This document shows positions 7,403 through 12,828 of a stretch of 12,878 nucleotides of DNA, piece after piece. Both the position numbers and the translations under genes were made by a program. Numbering within the stretch: the first letter of the stretch is position 1; each line of letters starts with the position of its first letter. Origin of the DNA: Methanosarcina sp. Lineage in GTDB: Archaea; Halobacteriota; Methanosarcinia; Methanosarcinales; Methanosarcinaceae. The notes under the pieces are model-generated. The model had not been told where the DNA came from, did not search any database, and was given only the letters and a program-made list of their open reading frames with translations. The stretch lies in contig JAMXLQ010000115.1 in assembly GCA_024280975.1 (NCBI GenBank), forward strand, positions 1 to 12,878. Direction: 5' to 3'.

Positions 7403-8500
7403 TTGATAGTCCGAAAAAATATCTCTATTGATCAATGCTACGTGGATAAATTGAAGCCCTTTCTGGAAAAAAATAACGGAAACTTAAGTGCGGCAATAAG
7501 GGATACTATCGAAACTGCTTCTCTGACTCTAACTGGAAGAACCAGTGAAAATGGCGAAAAAAATTTGAGTAAAGTCTCACAGAATGCAGAATTCCGTAAT
7601 GGATTAATTGAGGAAGAGGAATTCCTACTTGTTCATCACACTCTGTTTGAATGGCTTATCAAAAATACTTCAGGATTGTTGATTGATGAGCTTATTGTAT
7701 ACGAAATAATCAATCCTTATAATATTAAACGAATCCCTGATATTGTAAGTTATGTGAATACTCTCAATGAGAAAATGGGCTGGCAAATTAAGATTGACGC
7801 AGAATATGGTCAGGGTCCTGAGCCGAAAACTGCAAATCTTACTCTATCAAACGGGAATTCCTGTTTAAGGGGAATTATAGCTCACAGTTTGGCTCTTTAT
7901 CTAGCAAAACAGATGAAATTAGATGTCCAGGGTCTTTTTTGCAGATCAAACGTAACAAAGATCTACTTTCAAAAATTCGAGTATCTTGATTATCAAAAAA
8001 TTCCTAAAGGACTTGAGGAACATTTCGGGCCAATGGAAAGTACTTTCCGGGAAATTCAGAAAAAGCCAGAGTTCTGGAAGAATCTCATCAAAACCTACAG
8101 GCAGCAAAATTACCAGCGGCTTAGCATGCAAAGAAAAACATTCGAGGTTTTTGTTTCAGGAGAGCTTCCAACTATGGCTGAAGTAATAAGAGATTTTGAG
8201 TTGATTACAGGCAAGCCCCCTGCAGCTTTCACTCTTGCCGAGCACATCATTATTTTTAAAGAAATTTACTTAACGGACAGTATCGGAAGTGACATTGAAA
8301 TTTGTACAGAAAAGGGCAGGGAATATGTGAAACTTATTCACGACTATTCTGACAGAAAAATGTGTGAAACTATTACAAAGTATTATTCTAATATTTTGGA
8401 GTCAATTAACTATCCTTTTACAGTCACTACAAGCCCCCATATGATATTGTTTGAATTCGGGAAAAGTCTAAGTTCTACTTTTGTTTCTCTGGATAATTAA
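7403..8500 (+). CDS. RHH-domain protein with two alpha/beta modules, paralogue 3
   Basis: 365 residues from a TTG start backed by a strong Shine-Dalgarno. The RHH region is residues 2-40 (IVRKNISIDQCYVDKL, then NNGNLSAAIRDTIETA). Module one includes INPYNIKRIPDIVSYV (103-118), MGWQIKI (125-131), CLRGIIAHSLALYLAKQMKL and a CRSNVTKIYF strand. The linker has IPKGLEEHFGP and KKPEFW (220-225). Module two has VSGELPTMAEV, DIEICTEKG (297-305), VKLIHDYSDRKM and MILFEFG. It is the most divergent of the three: it lacks the HRKSNSI sequence, and PDIT is replaced by PTMAEVI plus a four-residue expansion. The NGNLSAAIRD helix and the E-K-G / H-x-Y-S-D motifs of module two are kept. Function unknown. A probable regulator by its RHH domain, with no recognisable target or partner gene beside it. 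Confidence 0.8.
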   Translation: MIVRKNISIDQCYVDKLKPFLEKNNGNLSAAIRDTIETASLTLTGRTSENGEKNLSKVSQNAEFRNGLIEEEEFLLVHHTLFEWLIKNTSGLLIDELIVYEIINPYNIKRIPDIVSYVNTLNEKMGWQIKIDAEYGQGPEPKTANLTLSNGNSCLRGIIAHSLALYLAKQMKLDVQGLFCRSNVTKIYFQKFEYLDYQKIPKGLEEHFGPMESTFREIQKKPEFWKNLIKTYRQQNYQRLSMQRKTFEVFVSGELPTMAEVIRDFELITGKPPAAFTLAEHIIIFKEIYLTDSIGSDIEICTEKGREYVKLIHDYSDRKMCETITKYYSNILESINYPFTVTTSPHMILFEFGKSLSSTFVSLDN

Positions 8501-8580
8501 TATCTAAACCTGACTTTGCTAATTTTCTGACATTTAGCTGGATAGATAAATTCATATGTGGGAGTTTCCTATCCTTTTTC

Positions 8581-9147
8581 ATGAGTGATGTAATTTTACT
8601 CTGGGACTGCCCTCTTCTTTTCGAAAAACTGTTTGTGGAATACGGACTTGAATGCAGTCGCGCGCTTTCAATTTCTCTTGGCACTCCTTATCTTCCTGCT
8701 TGCAAGATTTTAATCCTCCCTACAGGTTTTGCAAATAAACAATATACAAAAACAGGCGCAGGACTTGAACGTGGCAAGCATTTCCTTGAAAAATTTGTGA
8801 CAAAAGGGGGAACTCTTCTTGTTTTTAGCCCTCTTGTCCCGGAATACGAATATGAATGGCTTCCTTTTTCTCTTAAATATGTAATGGAAGAAAACTCATG
8901 CGCACCTCAGCCTGTGGGTAAGCATGATGCCCAGAAGCTTGTGGAAAATATTATCTCTCCTGTAGGATGTGACGGTTATTTCTCAGAGACCGATGCTGAT
9001 GTAGTATTAAAGGATGACAGAGGCAGGCCTATAATGGTTGTAAAAGAAATTGGCGAGGGCATGATCGTTGCAACGACAATACATGAGCTCCCTGGAGCCG
9101 GGTTCTTTGAGTGCAGGACTGCGTGCACGAGAAAGGTAAAAATCTGA
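8581..9147 (+). CDS. GATase1-like (class I glutamine amidotransferase fold) protein
   Basis: 188 residues, ATG start at 8581. The pattern resembles the Rossmann-type GATase1-like/ThuA-like fold: an N-terminal strand DVILLWDC, a helix LFEKLFVEYG (13-22), strand CKILILPTGFAN (41-52), helix LERGKHFLEKFVTKGG (62-77), strand TLLVFSPL (78-85) and a final GEGMIVATTIHELPGAGFFE (158-177), like the G-x-G-x-[V/I]-x-x-T-T-x-H-E ending of such domains. No nucleophilic Cys in the usual G-x-C-x-G elbow is visible, so enzymatic amidotransferase activity is unlikely. The last residues (CRTACTRKVKI) look unlike a finished domain and may come from a local mutation. It lies 80 bases after paralogue 3 on the same strand and could be co-transcribed. 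Function unknown. Confidence 0.65.
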   Translation: MSDVILLWDCPLLFEKLFVEYGLECSRALSISLGTPYLPACKILILPTGFANKQYTKTGAGLERGKHFLEKFVTKGGTLLVFSPLVPEYEYEWLPFSLKYVMEENSCAPQPVGKHDAQKLVENIISPVGCDGYFSETDADVVLKDDRGRPIMVVKEIGEGMIVATTIHELPGAGFFECRTACTRKVKI

Positions 9148-9193
9148 AAAAAAATTAACACAAAAACCAGAAATAAGCACAAAAACACTTTAG

Positions 9194-9576
9194 GAAATAG
9201 ACAATTTTGCAAAATTCAAGTATCCACAGGGAACATGGGACAATCTAGAGATGGGGTTGAGGATAAGTACCAACCCGCAGGTAATTTGTACAACTATTCC
9301 AGGCCTATAAAAATCATTAGAGACCTGATTGCAGATAAAAGGACAGTGGAAACCAGGGGTAATACCCTAGGGTAATCCCTAGATAATGCAAGTAACCTCA
9401 ACCCTCTTTTTTAGACAGGATGCTCACGAAATACCAGGGAACCCTGTTAGGAAGACAGGAATTAAATGGAGATCGATTGGATGACAATCCGGAAGCTCTG
9501 TGGAAGAGAATGAATATTGATAATAACAGAGTAAGAAATATTCCTGACTTAACTTACATAGTCGTTGGCTTAGATC
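9194..9576 (+). pseudogene. Decayed phage terminase large subunit fragment
   Basis: Hand translation in successive frames gives a continuous match to the later ATPase region and start of the nuclease domain of phage large terminases (Terminase_6 type). The pieces are FAKFKYPQGTWDNLEMGLR and NPQVICTTIP (about 9206-9298), PRPIKIIRDLIADKRTVETR (about 9299-9357), LDNASNLNPLF (9379-9411), then LTKYQGTLLGRQELNGD, ALWKRMNIDNNRV and DLTYIVVGLDP (9423-9576). Lesions: a lost base near 9299-9301, an in-frame TAA at 9373 inside a 12-nt local duplication, and a lost T in the run 9407-9412. The match stops at VVGLDP, whose Asp is normally the first nuclease metal ligand, and a transposase remnant follows. 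The 5' ATPase part (Walker A) is absent. An intact terminase packages viral DNA, so this is a provirus remnant. Confidence 0.75.
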
Positions 9577-9703
9577 CTATCCGAAAAGTCCTGCCGCCCT
9601 GGATGTAATCCATGCACATGCTAAATGCAGCGTAGCAAGGTAATTTTCAATTTTCTTTTCCCATCTTATAAACAGCCTTCGAAATCTGTTTTTATGTAAA
9701 CCA
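9577..9703 (-). pseudogene. C-terminal remnant of an IS5-type transposase
   Basis: The minus strand encodes HKNRFRRLFIRWEKKIENYL, then ATLHLACAWITSRAAGLFG and a stop. This matches the conserved C-terminal end of IS5-family DDE transposases (W-x-N-R-F-R-R-L-[L/F]-I-R-W-E-K-K-x-E-N-Y-L-x-x-x-H-x-A-C-A), including the last catalytic Glu region. A Trp upstream (9701-9703) is out of frame by one base, and nothing transposase-like is seen before it, so only about 42 residues survive. Its 3' end meets the terminase fragment tail to tail at about 9577. No terminal inverted repeat is recognisable at the junction, which points to recombination or deletion rather than a clean insertion end. Confidence 0.65.
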
Positions 9704-9835
9704 ATTATCACTTGCGATAATAGATGATTTTTTCCAAAAACAATATCAACAAAATATAATTTAATGTCACCTGCTGAAAGCAAGGTCTAGATTTTCGAGG
9801 GCTATTTAATAGTAAGTATATTTTATTCTGCTATT

Positions 9836-9843
9836 TTTATATA
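9836..9843 (+). promoter_or_regulatory. TATA box upstream of the HELLE-motif gene
   Basis: TTTATATA, an exact BoxA-like octamer, about 76 bases before the ATG at 9919. Transcription would start near 9865-9870, giving a leader of about 50 bases. Confidence 0.5.
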
Positions 9844-9918
9844 AACTAAAATTATATTATCAATACTCAGTAACCTATGGAGTGAAGATTAAACATTAGA
9901 TGGATCGGGAGTTATAGT

Positions 9919-9984
9919 ATGGCCGATATCAAGATTATAGTAATGAACGAAAGCACAGTATTGAAAGACGAAGCACAGTATTGA
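9919..9984 (+). CDS. Original start of the HELLE-motif protein, now a 21-codon ORF
   Basis: ATG at 9919 has a GGGAG Shine-Dalgarno seven bases upstream. It encodes MADIKIIVMNESTVLKD followed by four residues and TGA at 9982-9984. Without the 20-bp duplication at 9968-9987 the frame would run straight into the long ORF (MADIKIIVMNESTVLKDDQV), giving about 270 residues. The TGA overlaps a TTG (9981) that opens the long frame, so ribosomes could re-initiate. Either this is a broken gene or translation is coupled through TTGA. Confidence 0.65.
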   Translation: MADIKIIVMNESTVLKDEAQY

Positions 9985-9987
9985 AAG
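9947..9987. repeat. 20/21-bp tandem duplication that shifts the frame
   Basis: Copy one (9947-9967) is ACGAAAGCACAGTATTGAAA plus G; copy two (9968-9987) is the same with one A missing. The net gain of 20 bases is not a multiple of three and creates the premature TGA. This looks like a recent slippage or repair event. Confidence 0.9.
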
Positions 9988-10751
9988 ACGATCAAGTGCA
10001 ATCTGTACTGCCTGCACTTCAGACGCAGGTGCATAGAGATTTTGCTCCAGTTTGGGGTATAGATGCTGATCTCACATTTTTGCACAAACATTCGCAGATC
10101 CCTTCAGGCTGTTGGTGGCTTGGAATATTTGATGATTCGGATCAAGCAGGCGCCCTTGGTTATCACGATGTAACTAATGAGGGATTACCTCTTGGGAAGG
10201 TCTTCGCTGGAACCGATATGAAATATGGCGCCAACTGGACTGTTACATTAAGTCATGAGCTGCTAGAGATGCTCGTAGACCCCGAGATCAATCTGACGGT
10301 CTTCGCCCAGCCAGATGAAAATACAGGAATTTTATATGCCTATGAAGTCTGTGATGCCTGCGAGGCAGATCAATTCGGCTATCAGATAGATGGAGTAACT
10401 GTATCGGATTTCGTTTATCCTGCCTGGTTCGAGAAATTCCAGGCAGGTAGGAAAGCACAATTTAGTCATAGCAATGAAATTAAACATCCCTTCGATCTTC
10501 TGCCCGGCGGCTATATAGGCATTTTTGATGTAATGAAAGGCGGCGGATGGATACAGAAAACTGCAGAAGATATGTCTTCGAGATATCCTCTGCAAGCCCG
10601 TATACATCCCCGTGTAGGCAGTCGAAGAGAAAGGCGCAAAGTTTCTCGTGATAAGTGGCAGAAGAGCCAAGTTAAATTTGGATCTGAGCGTTCCCAAGCG
10701 CAAGAAGATTTGAGATCAAGAATGGGCATGACAGCGCTAGTGTGCCCTTGA
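9981..10751 (+). CDS. Conserved protein of unknown function with HELLE motif
   Basis: 256 residues in the surviving frame from TTG 9981; about 270 if joined to the ATG at 9919. Recognisable blocks: FAPVWGIDADLTF, CWWLGIFDDSDQAGALGYHD, GLPLGKVFAGTDMKYG, WTVTLSHELLEMLVDPEINL (86-105), LYAYEVCDACEADQFGY (118-134), VSDFVYPAWF (141-150), LLPGGYIGIFDV and a basic IHPRVGSRRERRKV (208-221). From memory this is a conserved hypothetical family common in bacteria, so lateral transfer into an archaeon is likely. His92, Glu93 and Glu96, with Glu122, Cys124, Cys127 and Glu128, could form a metal site reminiscent of zincins. The classical second His of HExxH is absent, so peptidase activity is only a guess. 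Base composition looks GC-richer than the neighbouring intergenic DNA. It lies between IS and MITE scars. Confidence 0.7.
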   Translation: MKDDQVQSVLPALQTQVHRDFAPVWGIDADLTFLHKHSQIPSGCWWLGIFDDSDQAGALGYHDVTNEGLPLGKVFAGTDMKYGANWTVTLSHELLEMLVDPEINLTVFAQPDENTGILYAYEVCDACEADQFGYQIDGVTVSDFVYPAWFEKFQAGRKAQFSHSNEIKHPFDLLPGGYIGIFDVMKGGGWIQKTAEDMSSRYPLQARIHPRVGSRRERRKVSRDKWQKSQVKFGSERSQAQEDLRSRMGMTALVCP

Positions 10752-10970
10752 TAAGGCCATAGATTTATCCAGCGCTGTGGGATTTCGAGCATGTCGAACA
10801 CCGGGGGGACTAAAGGTTCACCCAGTTCGAGCACTGGTTAAGAAGATTATAAATGTTTAGAGCCGTCCAAAAAGTCAATATTGGCATGTGCCGGATAAGC
10901 CATGGAGATTTCTCTCGGATCGACAGTCTAAACGAAAAAAATATCAAAATTGCGCTGGCGCACCCCGCTG
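10752..10970. other. Spacer after the HELLE gene, with a possible truncated 50-codon ORF
   Basis: An ATG at 10853 opens 50 codons ending at 11005 (start MFRAVQKVNIGMCRISHGDF, middle IKIALAHPA). The last dozen codons lie in the inverted-repeat element that begins at 10971, so if this was a gene its end has been replaced by the element. There is no strong Shine-Dalgarno and I recognise no family. A further short Ser/Thr/Gly-rich frame (starting MSNTGGTKGS) sits near 10791-10841. This may be residue of broken genes. Confidence 0.25.
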
Positions 10971-11094
10971 CAAGCAGGCTGTCCTACAATTCAATTTCAG
11001 GGTAAAAAGATAACGAAAAGAAGGTATTTAAGACCTCTAAATCTAATAGAAGGAATTTATTTATTACTGTAATAATTGTCCGACAGCCTGTTTG
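10971..11094. mobile_element. MITE-like element 1, 124 bp with 21-bp inverted ends
   Basis: The left arm CAAGCAGGCTGTCCTACAAT (10971 onward) and the right arm ending GACAGCCTGTTTG (11074-11094) are complementary over 21 bp with three mismatches; the core CAGGCTGTC/GACAGCCTG is perfect. The interior has no ORF. The size and ends fit a miniature inverted-repeat transposable element or deleted IS. No target-site duplication is obvious. Confidence 0.6.
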
Positions 11095-11096
11095 AG

Positions 11097-11150
11097 GTGG
11101 GGGTGGTCGCCCACAATTTGATTTTGACTTTTGATTTTTTGTTTCTTAAT
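11097..11150 (+). terminator. GC hairpin followed by T-rich DNA
   Basis: GTGGG (11097-11101) pairs with CCCAC (11110-11114). A long T-rich stretch with repeats of GATTTTGACTTTTGATTTTT character runs to about 11150. It could terminate transcription from the HELLE gene side. Confidence 0.35.
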
Positions 11151-11198
11151 AATTCTATTATTATTACATCCTTTTAATAATAATCTTGCAATACAATA

Positions 11199-11313
11199 GG
11201 ACTTACGCACTTCCGATGCAAAACTATGTACAGTAAACTTCATATTTAAAATTTGGACTTTAATAAGTTGATAGTTTACTGCTGTTGATTTTGTACTTAA
11301 AGTACGTAAATCC
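11199..11313. mobile_element. MITE-like element 2, 115 bp with TA flanks
   Basis: The ends GGACTTACGCACTT (11199-11212) and AAGTACGTAAATCC (11300-11313) are inverted with two mismatches. A second perfect inner pair is CAGTAAACT (11231-11239) and AGTTTACTG (11273-11281), so the element can fold into a long hairpin. It is flanked on both sides by TA (11197-11198 and 11314-11315), the expected target duplication for IS630/Tc1-type or some IS5-type transposases. No ORF inside. Confidence 0.65.
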
Positions 11314-11336
11314 TACGCAATTTAAAATCAGTTTCA

Positions 11337-11881
11337 ATGGTATCTAAATCAAGCTCGGCCAAAGGTGTCGAAGCATTCATATATTATAACGGTCAGAATC
11401 AGACCTTTTTCAAGGTGTTTGATTGGGCACGTACCGGTGATGAATTGCAGACGAATGTTCCCTTCTCTGCTCTGGGCAATTATCTTTGGCAGGTACAGTC
11501 TCATGGGCTCTCCTTCCAGATCATTTACCTGATGAATGCCACCCAGTTGGGAGCCCCCAATAGCTGGTGGAATCAGGTCCTCTTATGGAATCGCGTATCG
11601 AGAAATTGGGACATTATATATCAATACAATTATTCAGCCACATTGAACGATCAACAGACCGGCTGGACAGGATCTTGGGGGCAAATCGTCGAGACCTTCC
11701 AGAATTCCTACGCAGGCACCAATCAGATGGGCTTTTTTAAAATACCCAGCTCATCAATCGCAATGGCAGCTGGGGGTCATGGCAATTACTAAGTGCAAGC
11801 GATAGTTACATACGAAACGATAATAAAGGCTTCTCTCAGACATTCCTCGACCCCGATTACACTTGGGCAGTTCAAAGTTGA
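11337..11881 (+). pseudogene. Trp/Tyr/Asn-rich protein of unknown function, frameshifted
   Basis: The ATG frame runs 151 codons to TAA at 11790-11792. From about 11743 the adjacent frame takes over with clearly continuing sequence: after MGFF, NTQLINRNGSWGSWQLLSAS, then DSYIRNDNKGFSQTFLDP and YTWAVQS to TGA at 11879-11881. One missing A in the T6-A4 run (11733-11742) explains the break, and restored length is about 182 residues. The protein is rich in W, Y, N, Q and G with repeated W-x-G-x-W-G-like segments (GWTGSWGQI, NGSWGSWQL), suggesting a beta-rich, perhaps lectin- or carbohydrate-binding-like fold; this is a guess. No signal peptide or membrane segment is seen. It lies 22 bases after MITE 2 and just upstream of a small gene on the same strand. 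It could be a sequencing error rather than true decay. Confidence 0.55.
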
Positions 11882-11907
11882 TATTCCAACATGGAGAATG
11901 AAGACGC

Positions 11908-12180
11908 ATGATGCCTTCAAATAACCAGTCGCCTGAGCCTGAACGGGAAACAGAGGAGAACTCTCAATCTCTGACCGGTCCCAAGAAAGGAAAAAGGCTC
12001 AAGGTCGAGGATAAGCGGGCAGAATTCGAGAAAATAACGAGACAGACTCCCGGAGATCTCGATGAAGAGTGTGCATTCATTCAAGGGAAGATTGAGATGG
12101 TCCTTTCGGATGCGAATCTTAGCGATCTGGAAAAGAAGCAAGCTATTGAGGAGCTGAAGCGAAAGTTGCACAATCCGTGA
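11908..12180 (+). CDS. Small charged hypothetical protein
   Basis: 90 residues from ATG 11908 (a second ATG follows directly at 11911). A GGAG at 11893-11896 is about eleven bases upstream, slightly long spacing. The N-terminal half is hydrophilic and disordered-looking (PEPERETEENSQ, GPKKGKRLK). The C-terminal half (about 48-88: TPGDLDEECAFIQGKIEMVL, then LSDLEKKQAIEELKRKL) looks helical and could form a coiled coil or helical hairpin. I recognise no family. It follows the frameshifted Trp-rich gene by 26 bases on the same strand, so the two were probably co-transcribed and may have arrived together with the HELLE-motif gene. Confidence 0.5.
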   Translation: MMPSNNQSPEPERETEENSQSLTGPKKGKRLKVEDKRAEFEKITRQTPGDLDEECAFIQGKIEMVLSDANLSDLEKKQAIEELKRKLHNP

Positions 12181-12214
12181 TGCTTGAGGCTATTGCTTTT
12201 TTGCCTCTGTACCT

Positions 12215-12233
12215 CCTGATCGGCTCGATCAGG
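12215..12233. terminator. Perfect 8-bp hairpin with triloop at the end of the accessory cluster
   Basis: CCTGATCG - GCT - CGATCAGG is a perfect stem. It sits 35 bases after the small gene's stop, and just past the truncated methyltransferase end on the opposite strand. An oligo-T run (about 12197-12202) precedes it on the plus strand. It could be a terminator shared by converging genes, or an inverted-repeat scar left at the rearrangement. Confidence 0.4.
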
Positions 12234-12241
12234 TCAGCCGC

Positions 12242-12487
12242 TCAGCTGGATATATTGATACAAGTCAGGCAGTAAGGATAGCGGACGGCTTCAAGTCCTG
12301 CAATTTCGTGCCTTGCAAAGGCAAGAGCTGCCATCTTCTTAGGATCGGAGTGTGTAGCTGGCCAGACTGATCCTGTTCTGTCTATCAGTTCTACAGTGCC
12401 TGTCTGGGTCACAGAGAGGCAGGGAATTCTATCGACAGTTTTTCCCTGAAGGGCACTTATCAATCTCTTTTTTGGGCTTTGTTCCAT
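12242..12487 (-). pseudogene. N-terminal fragment of an MtaA/MtbA-type methylcobamide:CoM methyltransferase
   Basis: 81 codons on the minus strand. The first 73 (MEQSPKKRLISALQGKTVDR, CLSVTQTGTVELIDRTGSVW, HSDPKKMAALAF and GLEAVRYPYCLT) match the N-terminus of the uroporphyrinogen-decarboxylase-like methyltransferases that move methyl groups from corrinoid proteins to coenzyme M in methylotrophic methanogenesis. The family is about 340 residues with a C-terminal zinc site (His...Cys), so this product lacks the catalytic part. Similarity ends at about 12263, where CINISS and a stop follow; that is the recombination breakpoint. The ATG at 12487 has a textbook GGAGGT five bases upstream, so the fragment may still be translated. 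Which of MtaA, MtbA or MtsA it came from cannot be told. Confidence 0.75.
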
Positions 12488-12492
12488 CTGCG

Positions 12493-12498
12493 ACCTCC
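12493..12498 (-). promoter_or_regulatory. Strong Shine-Dalgarno of the truncated methyltransferase
   Basis: On the minus strand GGAGGT lies five bases before the ATG at 12487. It is the best ribosome site in the window, although the gene is broken. Confidence 0.7.
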
Positions 12499-12828
12499 AA
12501 TACTTCTAGTAGTTGAGAAAATGGCTTTAACGGGTTTAGAATCGGTCATCAGAAAAAGACGTTCCTAAAGTTAACTTTCTCCTGTTTTTCATAGATTTTA
12601 ATACTTCTCTAAGGTGCAAAAACGGTATAAACCCGAAAAATTCAGAAATACAATTTCTTTGAAATAATCTCCAAGTAACAAGATTTCTCAAATTTTTAAT
12701 CTGAAAATCATTTTAAAATACAATATATAATTTTAAATTAATATTAATTATCAGTCATTTGAGGCAGTAATAGCTAACAGGATTTTTTGCGGACTGATCT
12801 AAAGGAAAAGATCATAACAGGTACAAAA
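12499..12828. other. AT-rich regulatory region upstream of the methyltransferase fragment
   Basis: About 330 bases with no gene. On the minus strand TTTATACC (about 12627-12618) resembles a TATA box for the methyltransferase remnant, with a leader of about 100 bases. A 12-bp palindrome AAAGTTAACTTT (12567-12578) lies in that leader, and a small hairpin AGAAAT-ACA-ATTTCT is at 12644-12658. The stretch 12719-12750 (CAATATATAATTTTAAATTA) could be a TATA element for a plus-strand gene at 12829. Divergent promoters are plausible. Confidence 0.35.

Noticed and set aside
4786..8500. Toxin-antitoxin system suggested by the RHH domains
   Set aside because: RHH antitoxins are short and sit beside a small toxin gene. 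These proteins are about 360 residues and no RelE, MazF or PIN-like partner is adjacent.
9577..9783. Whole 68-codon minus-strand frame as an intact small gene
   Set aside because: Only the last 42 or so residues carry transposase signatures. The upstream residues are out-of-frame readthrough of AT-rich DNA.
10332..10834. Two minus-strand frames (123 and 107 codons) opposite the HELLE gene
   Set aside because: They overlap each other and a conserved plus-strand coding region, and have no recognisable motifs.
11917..12171. 84-codon minus-strand frame opposite the small charged protein
   Set aside because: Leucine/arginine-rich antisense shadow; the plus-strand frame has a Shine-Dalgarno and follows its neighbour in operon fashion.
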